Part shown: piece by piece, positions 1 to 10,600 of the stretch
Numbering within the stretch: position 1 is the first letter of the stretch
Layout: each line of letters begins with the position of its first letter
DNA from: Lutjanus erythropterus
Lineage: Eukaryota > Chordata > Actinopteri > Lutjaniformes > Lutjanidae
Length of the DNA stretch: 64,000 nucleotides
NCBI GenBank assembly: GCA_020091685.1
Contig: CM034597.1
Location: 32,330,801-32,394,800 of the forward strand
Direction: 5' to 3'
Notes under the pieces: model-generated
Seen by the model: the letters and a program-made list of their open reading frames with translations, nothing else
Databases searched by the model: none
Told to the model about the DNA's origin: nothing
Made by a program: the position numbers and the translations under genes

Positions 1-2614
1 CAAAGGTTTTTTTTTTCTATGGCAAGAAATTACATCTTTGGTGTGTAACAGAAAGTATAAACACAAATATCCACTGAAAAGTTCATTCTGATAAGCTTTG
101 AGTTGTCTGTTACTTTCCAGAAAAAGAGTTTTTTATTGTACAATTGTTAAAAGTACTTGTTGCATATTATCCCTTACTCATTAACTGCTTGGTTTCATGT
201 GAATACTTTAAATTCTTCATGAGGAAATAGCTTACGAAGTTGAGAGAATATAGGTTTAGATAAAATTACATTTGACAGATAGTGGAACAAACACCTCGTT
301 GACATCTCTGTGAAATTTGGGACATTTCTTTCCGTGTTTTGACTGCGTTGGTTGGATAGCTTCCTTACTGTGCTTTTGCACCAGCCTCCTCAACTTAATG
401 AGGGGTGACAACTCATCAAGATGAATTTCTTGCTGTGTGGCCACTGGACTTTGTTAGACCAGAGACTTTCTCTCTGCATTACTCTATTTTAAACTGTCAC
501 ATTTGTGGGTCAAGGGCACAAGAGGGAGAACACAAGTGATTAAAAATAAACTAACTGATAATGCCTTCAGATTATGCCTTTCATAATTACTGTTCTCCAG
601 ACGCGCCCTTGTCTCGAGGCTTCCAGGTAACCTCTCTCTACATAAATCAAAAAATGTGATCGAGCCTCATACTGAAGTAATTTCTTACCTGAGAATGTAA
701 TAAATTCTTTGATTAAATGCGTTTATTGAATCATGAGAGGGGGTCACCTTTTTAAATTGTTTCAATATGAGTCTGGAGATGTGTTTAACTGATGATTTAT
801 TGCAAGAACTCTGAATTTATTTGTGTTGGATTTCAAGGGCTGTTTCAGTACATTTTAAATTATCATAATATCTGATTTTGATTGCATCAGTTGCTGAAAT
901 GTGACGTAAATGGCATTTTTATAGTTCACAGCTCTCAGTTAGAGATGAAACGGCTGTTTATTAATATCTTCTCGCCGTGAGCACCTTTCTTATCTTTTGT
1001 TCGGATGGTAAGCTGTCTGACACGCCTGCCACTTGAATTTTTGCACCTTGAAAAGACACACATGACTAAATTATATGTGTTAATGTCATAGCTATAATTG
1101 TCATGTTATAAAAAACACTGTTAGGAAGAAAAACTCAACAAAAGAGGAGAGCAGAGCGAGAAAAGGGTAGGCGATGAGACAAGAGAAGACGTGGAGTTGA
1201 GGGTGTCACACAGAGAGGACATCCTTCATGCTGTTCCCAGTTTGACACACAAGTCTGATCTGTGTGCTTCCTGTCATCTGGTTCAAACACTTTAAAAGAC
1301 AAGCGAGCACTTCAGGGAAACTTACAAACCCTCACTGATGGCAGCAGAAAGAAAGAAAGTGAGCAGAGAGTGCAGTGGTTGTTAATGTGGAGGGGAATAT
1401 CTGAGTGTGTGTGAAGTCACTCTGGCAAATGTTTAGTTCAGTTGAAGTTTCAATTTAAATGAAAAGAAAACATCCAAAGGCGCCCTCTTGGTCTTTAAGG
1501 CAACTTGAGACTTTATGATACCATTTTTTATTCCCTGATGCCACTTCCAAAACCTGAACTTTAACTATCTCTAATAGCAGCGCATTAAAAAATATTTATG
1601 CATCACCATTTCTTAACAATATGTACTTCTAACCCTGTATGGTTGTGAAATGATTATTATCATCCTGGGACCACTGTTGCAAGTCATTCTCCATCTGTCT
1701 CTCTCTTCATTTCATTCATTCCCATTCCCAGACCATATTAAGAATGGATATTTAACCTCAAATCAACAAGTAAAACCTTGTTGGAGTACCTGGGATTAGA
1801 GATCTTAATGTGACCAGAGTCATACCAAATCAAAATTATATTCAGTCTATTCTGATCAGAGTAGGTTCCTTTTCTTTATTGCTGTGGGTCCCGGGTCTGT
1901 GTGACAATATGTCAAATACCAAAATGGATCCAAGTGGACTTGCCGTCCTCTCTGATCAGATGGTGCATCATCATCACTGCAGGGAAACAAGCAATTCCAC
2001 TCTTTTTGCCAGTGGCTGCTCATTAATTTTAGGACACCCAGATGCTGCTGCTGCCAGTGTTGATGTTCAAACTGTTCGGGTTGACAGCTTTTTAGGTCGT
2101 GTTTACATTTTCACTGCAGGCACATACGTAATTCAGATCTGTTGTTTTCTTAACAGTGTGACCGGCACATGTCACATGGAATCTGATCTGATCTGATTTG
2201 ATTGATGATTTGGTCCCTTTCATTATGGTCCTGGATCAGATACAGGACAGATTTTTTTTTTAGCTCCGTCTGAAGTGTCTTGTCACAAGAGTCTTGTAGA
2301 GAGGTGCTGACAGATGTAGTTAAAGTAGGCCCCTGACATCCTGAAGTTTTTGATGAACCCTGTTTCTGTGAAGCCACTCACGTCACAATCCCGCCACTCC
2401 TGGCTCCGACTCTGCAGCCACACACACACACACACACCTCTGTAGGGAAACAGCAGCCGTCGCTCCACAAAACGCCATAATCAAAAATGCTGCTGACAAA
2501 TTCGCTGGCTCTCACTGCACATAAACTTACAAATGAAACCGTTAACGCTGACTTCAATGGCCTCCATCTTCACTACTGTACAAAAGTGTTCTGCAATGTG
2601 ACACTGTGTTATTT
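1..2614. other. Downstream flank of nos1ap, no gene recognised
   Basis: AT-rich sequence without convincing exons. A 62-residue minus-strand open frame at 256-444 has no recognised motif. A 128-residue plus frame at 1810-2196 has no family signal. A short CA run lies near 2419-2436. I see no RNA gene here. Confidence 0.5.
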
Positions 2615-3238
2615 AGGGCTGCCCCTGGCTAAAGATTTTTCTAGTCGAGTAGCAGTTGTCAATTCAAGCCATTAGTCGATGAGTCCTCACATATTTATAT
2701 TATTTTAATTACTTAAATATATATTTTTGTCACACAAAAGACGCTGCAACAAAAGTGGTAGTGATTCTGAATCAATAATTAACTACCAACTTCACAAACA
2801 CAAGTACTCACAGACTTATCAACACGTTGGATGATGTAAACACATGTACTTGCAAGGTAACTCGCTAAGGTGCAAACTTACTCCCAAACCGCTTCATGCC
2901 GCCTATCCCCGCCTGAGTTCGCTGTGTCTACATCGTTCCCCAAGTCACAGTCCTGGTTGGAGCTGGTATTAAATCGCCTGTGTAATGTATTCCCAGTTGT
3001 CAAACTGGTCTCTATTTATCTTGGAGGCTGTGTCCCATTCTAGTGAGCGAATCAACTTTGGGGTTTCAAGAGAAAATGTTTGTGTTGCAACAATGCCCTG
3101 GGCCAAATGGCGAGGTGTGACTCCCAAATGAATTTTGAGATGTTTTATTTTTCCTGCGACAAATGAATAATTAAAAATGGTTGATTAAGACTCTATTCAC
3201 GGACTAACAGTTCACTCGACTACTGGGGGGGCAGCCCT
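2615..3238. mobile_element. hAT-like non-autonomous element, copy 1
   Basis: 624-bp unit bounded by inverted ends: AGGGCTGCCCC on the left and GGGGCAGCCCT on the right, with CTAGTCGAG and CTCGACTA just inside. The flanks TGTTATTT and TGTTACAT (the latter two bases beyond the right end) are an imperfect 8-bp pair, which fits hAT insertion. There is no transposase frame. The ends resemble those of the element at 14386-15462, so both belong to one family. Confidence 0.75.
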
Positions 3239-6200
3239 CCTGTTACATACACATCTGTACATGCAGATCAGTTCAGGACAGTGACCAGTTCACACTGGAA
3301 TCTGGTTTATCACTTTTTAAAATTAATATGAACAGCTAAACAAACAACATCTGAGCAATTAATCTGAAGTGAGCACTAATGTCCTTTTCAGATTGGGCCT
3401 TTTGTTATTTTTATTTTTTAATTTGATTCATGTGCACTGGTATGGTAGATTTTTCACAGGTTCATTTCTGATCTGGTTTAAACAACAGACCCATTAAAAC
3501 ATCAACGTGACACTAAATATGAAATGGACCTCATTTGTGGCTGAGTACTTCTAATAGAACAATTATCCCCAACAAACTTTACAGAGATCAATTTAGCAAA
3601 GTTGGTCCAAATTCCCAAACAAACTTTCAGAGAAAAACCGTCTGTGATCGTATCTCTGTTATCCTTTAATGCGAACACCCTCGGAGAGCGAGTGGCTAAC
3701 TGGGACTTAGTTGACTGGACTCTCACTAGATTGGTCTGATCCTATCAGGCTGAAGCTCTTTGCAAAAGATAGTGAGCACACTGAGAATTGGCCTGGTTCC
3801 CTCCTTAAATCTCTGCAGCATCTACCTTTGCCAAACACTGGCCTGTCTGCATTGATTTGACAGGAGGGCTCTGATAAACTGGGGATATAATACACAGAAA
3901 GAAAACTCTGTGGCTTTCCTCGTGAAACAAAATGAACACTTTAATACTGCATTGTGCTTGGAGGCCATACACAGAGCCGGGTTTTAACAAACGAGACCAC
4001 TTTTGGCTGTCATCCGTGAGCTGCTGTTCTGGCACGAGGGAAGAGTTTTTGTTTACGGGATGAATAAAAGAAACAAACAGCGTTCCTCGAGGTCCAACTA
4101 ATCCCGGCTTTACATAAATTAAAAAGTGGGGAAATGTGTGGACAAGTGAGAAGAGTGCAAACATGCTCTGACTACCAAGTCAACAAACTGTGAGGAGACA
4201 AAAAGAGGGATGGCTGGAGAAGTCAAGGACGGAGCAGTTCAACACTTCCGCGGGATGGCGTAGAAAACAAAGTTTGTACATACAGTACAGATACAGATTT
4301 TTGTCGAAAAATAGTCTTTGATTAATTGTAAGCTGAGCAAGAAAGGACTTCCCCCCTCCAAACATGGAGGCAGTGATAAAGTTCCTCCTTGGGGTTTAGC
4401 TGAAGTGTTCATCTTTGCTCAGCAGAAGAGTCACTTTTCACTCCGGCAAGGACAAGAGCTCATCAGTCTCTCCGCTCCCAAACTCTGTCGACTTGTTCCT
4501 GCCAGTGTGACTGACAGCTATACGCTCCCAATCCTGACAAATTGAAAGCTTGCCCCTGAACTAACCTTAGCTTTTGGTTTTTTTTTTGGATTTCATGTTA
4601 CAACCTGACATCTTAACGATAGAGACAGACCAACTTACAGTTTCAAGCTGTTGAAAAGAGGAAAGACTTTTAAAAGTAAACTCCCTGATTTTGTGATAGA
4701 GTGCTCAAATCTCAAATTTTAATTCAGCAACAGAGAGCTCAGAAGAGATTAGGGGTGTGTGCGATAATGGATAAGAGGTCTGTGTGTGTGAGATCAAGAA
4801 TAGAGGGAAAAGAAAAGGAAGGAAAGAAGGATTTTCAGGAATAAGTGTATATGCATGAGCATGCATAACGATTAGAGATTAGATTCACCCAGTTGTCTCT
4901 TTAGGCATGTATTACAGGTGTAACCAAGAGGGGATCCTAATATTCTTAGGGGATGTTCCGACTGAATGTGAAGCGAATTACCATCTTACCTCATTCACAT
5001 GAATTTCACTGCAAATAAACAACGTGTTTATTGGCAGCAAACAGACAACAAATGTGACGGTTAAGGACAAACGCCCGAGATGACGACATGCACTGACTCT
5101 CTGAGGGAGTGTGACGAATTTTAAAACTTTAAGGGAACCCCAGTCATTTCTTTTGCCTCTGACATTCATAGAGCTTTACAGCTGAGGGATCAGGATGAGT
5201 TTTTGACTCAAGTTCTTTAACTCAGGCTGTAACCCTGATCCAGGACTGTCTGATGATGTGGGGTTGTAAGAGGAACTTATTCACAGTCAGTGTATTACCT
5301 ACAGTGGATGGAGGTCGGCACGCCCCCAGACTGGAGAGGCAGAGAGAGGCAGCAGCACAGAAGCTGAGCAATGTTCTACTGTGGACAGGAAAATGTATCT
5401 TAGCCACCAAAAAATCCATTAAAAAATGTATGTAAATTTAATTGTACGCTATATTTAGAATATTTTCACTTCTGAAGTTATCCAAAGGAACCAGGCTCCT
5501 TTGACAAAAACAGTAATTCAACCTCGCCCAACACAAGAGTTGCTCGTGTTATTATGTGACTTTGGTGTTTAAAAGCAGAGGTTCCCAAACTTCTACATGC
5601 CAAGGCCCCCCGTGTAGCATTAGCTTAAGGCTGGGGCTGCTTTTTGCAAGATGTCTTTAAAAAACAAAAGTCAACTCTTTTTTCAGCCTCTGCTGGGTGC
5701 TTTTGCTTCAAGTGAATCAGAAGTTTAGACTGTTTTAAATGCTAATTTGAGAGGGACTCATCAGAATGTATTTATTTCTCGGGGACAGAGCATATTATTC
5801 AACATTACTGTAAATATGCAAGAATTAGCCAAAAGGCTAGTTTTCATCCACACTGCCTGGTCAGATGTAAAGGTGGCAACCTAAAATCAATAGAATAGAA
5901 TCCATTTGGGGCACCAGTAAATCCATATATTATCTGCGCTGCATCCCACATGTGAATTTTACTTGGCAAGGAGTTTGCAGCTATTTTTTGGCAGCTGTTG
6001 GTCTTTGACTGAGAGCTTATACTATGATGGATGATGCTTTGTCTGGCAAGCAATTAGAAAGTTGGGCATAACAAATAAATCACTGTTTTAAAGAGTTAAT
6101 TCAGAATTAAGTCGCACAATAATAAAGTAACCAATTGCATACCGTTTTCTGGGGGGTAAAATTCTTGTTTTTTCCAAGGGAGTCTGTTTGCTTTAGAGAG

Positions 6201-6534
6201 AGCGTATTTGGTTTATATAACAGCAGCTTCCTTTCAGGAAAGACTGTCTGACGGCAAAATAAAGAAGTGGAAATATTCCAAATTTGGCATACACTTAAAC
6301 TAATACTGATACTTCTTTATGTGACTAAAATAGACCCTGTCCACAGCAGAACATTGCTTAGCCTCCTACACCAGTACTCCTGCTGCTTCTTCAAACTGGG
6401 GGTGTGCTGACCACCATCTACTGGAACACACACTGACTATGGATAAGACTATGGGTAAACAACCCCACTTCAAATAATCCAAACTATCGCCTTTCATACA
6501 ACATAATAATAATAGTAAATAAATATTTTGATTA
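3239..6534. other. Downstream flank, repeat fragments only
   Basis: No supported gene. Around 5577-5640 lies a GTTCCCAAAC-type end like those of the hAT-like elements elsewhere in the window, without a matching partner. The frames here, such as the 119-residue minus frame at 3805-4164, lack domains and splice support. Confidence 0.45.
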
Positions 6535-6680
6535 GGGCTGCAAGATATGGAAAACAAATCATATCGCTGTTATTTTTGCCAATATTATGATTGTGATATG
6601 ATTAACAATTAGTGGGAATAATCTTTTTTGTATCATGATTTCCATTTTCACTGAAAAAATTATTAAAGTCATGATGATGT
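6535..6680. repeat. Dispersed DNA-element fragment (GGGCTGCAAGATATGG end)
   Basis: Begins TAGGGCTGCAAGATATGG and continues with ATATCG/GATTGTGATATG-type sequence. This is the usual left end of a very common teleost hAT-like family. The right boundary is unclear. The element at 32790 begins with a related end. Confidence 0.55.
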
Positions 6681-6779
6681 GACATTTGTTGGGGTCTGCA
6701 CCGAACAAACACGTTTTCTTACATCTGGAGAACAAGATTTGAGGGCTGGAGCATCTCTGCAGCACTACTTTACTTACTT

Positions 6780-7046
6780 ACAATGCTGTTTTGTCACACA
6801 TATTACTTTAATAAAAAAAAGTCTAAGTTTAAGTCTTTCCTCTCTTTTATAAGCAATTGCAATCATATTACACCAACATATTGGTGTCAGCCTTGTATAT
6901 ACTGTATAACTGTGCACGTCTGACAAATTAGAGGTTAGTTCTCTACATGGTTAGTCCTATAGAGTAGTTTAACGTGAGTGGACAGAATAAGTCAAGGCTT
7001 TCGCGTTTTATCTCGGCAGGATTGTGCCGGGGAGCAGGTTAGTGTG
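6780..7046 (-). other. nos1ap: Probable nos1ap 3' UTR, proximal part
   Basis: Sequence directly downstream of the stop codon on the minus strand. The nearest poly(A)-signal-like hexamer on that strand is ATTAAA at about 6806-6811, some 236 nt past the stop. A canonical AATAAA occurs near 5766-5772. Which is used, or whether a longer UTR exists as in mammals, cannot be told from sequence. A repeat fragment begins near 6680 and extends lower, so a UTR crossing it would contain transposon sequence. Confidence 0.4.
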
Positions 7047-7603
7047 TTACACAGCAATTTCATCTCCCAGACAGTCAGGCGTTCCCTGTCTGTTAAGGAC
7101 ATTAAGCAGCCTCAGCGTCTCCTCGTCCGTCCCCCAGCCAAAGATCTCCATCTCCTCCTCATCGTCCTCCCCCTCATCCTCATTGTCATCGCTGTCGTCC
7201 GTGTTCGACTCATACTCTGAGGCGATGCCCGACTCGCGAAACCTGGCAAAGTCCAGGCAGCCCAGAGATTTCGCGTCAATGGACGACAATTTCGTCTCAG
7301 ACACCTCTTGAGTTTTGCTCTCCGGCGTGCTAGCCTTGAGCAGCGGGGGAGGCGAGGGGAGTCGAGGAGGCGGAGGCCCGGGGAGGAAACGGAAGCACTC
7401 CAGTTTGAGAAGACACTGGTCCCTACCTAGCGGGCTTCCCAGAGTCCCATTGGAAGATGAGAAGGCGTTGCTGGTCCCGTCAGTGGTGCCCAGCGCGGGC
7501 AGGTTGATGGCGGACACCTCGGGTTTAGGCGTTGTGGGGTCGCAGATCACTGAAGGTACTGTTGACCGGAAGGTGATCTCCAACAAACTGTCCTGAGATC
7601 CCA
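7047..7603 (-). CDS. nos1ap: nos1ap last coding exon with PDZ-ligand tail
   Basis: Last coding exon, 557 nt, ending in TAA at 7047-7049. The acceptor CTTCCTTCCAG is followed by TGGGATCTCAG, so the Met of [14 protein letters not shown] is split across the intron (A|TG). After that come DPTTPKPE, a Ser/Thr-rich linker, [20 protein letters not shown], a proline-rich fish-specific-looking insert, then [17 protein letters not shown], an acidic run of Asp/Glu, the motif EIF (7140-7148), RLLNVLNRQ and the tail CLGDEIAV. The free C-terminal valine with EIA before it is the known NOS1AP ligand for the nNOS PDZ domain. Compared with the remembered mammalian tail, the acidic stretch is longer. Confidence 0.97.
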
Positions 7604-10600
7604 CTGGAAGGAAGAAAAAAAGAGGAAAGGAAGAGGAAAGTGATTAATGAGCAGAGGGAGGGAGGGATGAGAAAAAAAGGGCGGATCAAATATTTTATAT
7701 CACACTGAAAAGTTTTACTATGCCTGATTTAAATTCATCTGCTATCACCCCTCCTGTTGGATCATGGCGGCAGAATAACGTATGTGATACAGATATCTGT
7801 GAGTTGTGGTGTAAGGTAGATTACCGCTCCTTGAAACAAAATCAATCACTCCACCAATAAACCAATGTGCCTTTATATTGGGTAAGCAAGAAAAAAAGAA
7901 ACCACATTTCAAAGCATTTCATCATCATCACGACTGCTCAGTGAAACATGTTTTGCTTCCCTCTATATGGGCGCAAAGAACAGACCCCAAGATGAACAAC
8001 TGAAAGATACATTAAAGGAACGCTCCGTGTTCCCAGTATCAATACTATCCCCGAAACATGACTCATAAAAGTATTCAATCCTTCATGGAGGACAGCAGCT
8101 GTAGTCGGTTGGGATTCACAGCAGATACAGTGTTCTCAAAGTCAGTGACAACTTTATCAAAATATCCATAGAAACTTCTCTTCTCTCTTCTGCCTCCTCT
8201 TGAAGGTCCGGTGTGTAAGATTTATGGGTATTTATCAGCCAAATATAGATGGAAGTATGATTTGTTTATTGTATAATCACCTGAAAATTATGAACGAGTG
8301 CTTGCAACTCTGCAAACTAACTGCTTGGTGCGACTAAATCCTACGAACTGGTCCTTTAAAGCAGTGGTTCTTATATAGGGGTCAGTGAAAAGTTTTAAGA
8401 GTCATTGATTTAAATCTGTGGTTTTCAAACTGGGGTCCAGGGACCAACAGGGGTGACGTAAGTATCATAATGTTAAATTAATGTAACTTGATTACTTTAC
8501 CCTTAATTTTGGATTACTTCAAAACAATTAATTGATTAATTAAACCTGTCATCATCTTGTCAAACATATGAAGCTCCAAACATATGGAGGACGCTGTAAT
8601 GATTATTATTTTTGTATCCTGATTACATAATCCCATTACATGTAATCTGTTACTCCCTAAGCCTGCCAGACCGTGTTGGCCATTTTAGTTGGTTGTAATT
8701 TAAAGTGATCCTAGATTCATCACTTTATTACCTTCAAACCTAAAAATAACAAGCAATTACTAAGAGAGGACTCCTTAGGATAAAATCGTCTCAAATGGGG
8801 GGGTCCATCATCTAATATGCATCTACTGTGGGGGTCCTTGAAATGAAAAAGTTTGGGAATCCCTGATTTATATTTATTATTTATTCATTTTCGTTCACAT
8901 AATGAAGTAGAAATGTAAAAAAAAAATGAGGCTATGTAAAATTATTCCACAGCACATACATGAGGGGGTCCTTCATTTACTTTCTATCTTTGAGAACCTC
9001 TGCTTTAAAGTCTGGGAAAAGACAGACATGTAGCCTGACAGACAAGAGCCAGGTTGAAACGGCGATTGAGAAAGGAATACGAATGAAAAGAGGCCAAAAC
9101 CAACCCCAGGGTGCTGCGTTGGTCGGGGCGTGTTGTTTTAAAGTAATGGTGAGACATGAAACACGGTTGACCCTGTGTTGGCACTGCTGCTGGCTAAATT
9201 CAAATAATGAGAGGGCTGAGCTTTTTCGCAGAGGGCTCAGGTCGATCTGATTGCTGCTTAACTTTACTGGAACTCTCCACTCAGCACCACAACGCAAGAC
9301 AGAAGTAAGGAAACCACCTTACTTTTACTTTGCCTACTGCTTGAATATGTGTTTTTACTGACTTGTAATGACTCACAGCAGCTCCTGTTAAATCTGATGA
9401 TTAAAAGAATTGTAATTATTAAGTAGGATGTGAGATTTCATCTTGTTAAAGACAAAACCTAGTCAAAGCAGTTCTTAATTTAATAATCTTATTTGTTAGT
9501 AATTCAATCACTGATCTTTTTATCGAGCTGACAACATCTGGCCGTGTAACATCCTTCTGCAGGATGAACGCACCCCAGCAGCTGAATACACTTTCACTCC
9601 ATATTCTAGACGTGTGCAACATGCATCACAACAGCCCTGCATCAGGTGTCATTTAGCAGCACTAAATGCAAATCCGATGAACTGCAGCTGGGCTCATTTA
9701 CATGCTTAGTCTTGGTAAATGCTTCTAAGACTATTATGCTGTGGCTCAGGAGGTGGAGAGGGACATCCACTAATCGCAGAGCTGGAGATTCAATCCTCAG
9801 CTCCTCCTGTCCACATGTGTCCTTGGGTAAGACACTGAACCTCAAAAAAGCTCCTGGATGATCATCCTTGACAGCTCGCCGCCATCGCTGTTTCTCCAGA
9901 TGAGAATGGGTGAAATTTGGGAGAGAGGAGTAAAGCGTGGGCATCATGTCTTGTCAGAAGTATTCAAATTTATAGACTGTCACTTTGATAATTTCTTATT
10001 AATATTATGAAGATCAGATCCAGATTCTGAGGATGGTATGACGCACAGTGTCCTTGCTGTGTTTACACAGGTGAAAGTTGTGTTACAGTCATTTTAAACA
10101 TCTATTCAGCAGGTAATATCATCATTAAAGGGACAGCACATCCAAAAATGAAAATTCAGTCATTATCTACTCACCCTCATGCTGACTGAAGGTTGTGTTT
10201 AGTTTTTTAGTCCACAAAACATCGCTGGAGTTTCAAGAATCTCTTGAACAATTTAACAATTTCATCTGAATTGCATGTGTGTGGTGTGACAGTGTGCGTG
10301 CGCAAGTGAACAGCATGTCAGGGCTTTAGGAGACATGGATTAGACCAGACAAGCAGTATGGAGGCATTTCACAGGGTTTTATTTTCGACCATTTTTGCCA
10401 CTTGAAAACTGGTCATTATTCGCTTAAATTGTTTGGAAGATTCGACAGCACTGTTTTCCTAAGAAACTCCAGCAGTATTTTGTGGACTGAAAAAAAATAA
10501 TAAACTCAAACCTGCAAGTAGTAGTAGTCGGGGTGAGTAGACAATGACTGAATTTTCATTTTTGGATGAATTATCCCTTTAAGCTCTATGAGCTTACGAA

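Noticed and set aside
256..444. 62-residue minus-strand frame as a last exon of a neighbouring gene
   Set aside because: The composition is protein-like, but no acceptor, family or conservation evidence can be given.
1810..2196. 128-residue plus-strand frame
   Set aside because: No recognisable domain; its end is repeated TGATC sequence. Probably chance.
3805..4164. 119-residue minus-strand frame
   Set aside because: Downstream of the nos1ap stop, no motif, no splice sites, ordinary composition.
7315..7596. 93-residue plus-strand frame (and 96- and 80-residue frames nearby)
   Set aside because: They are antisense to the last nos1ap exon; the frames stay open because of its GC-rich codons. 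No family signal.
9737..9856. tRNA gene
   Set aside because: Box-like GATTCAATCC is present, but there is no cloverleaf; the sequence matches a SINE-like repeat.
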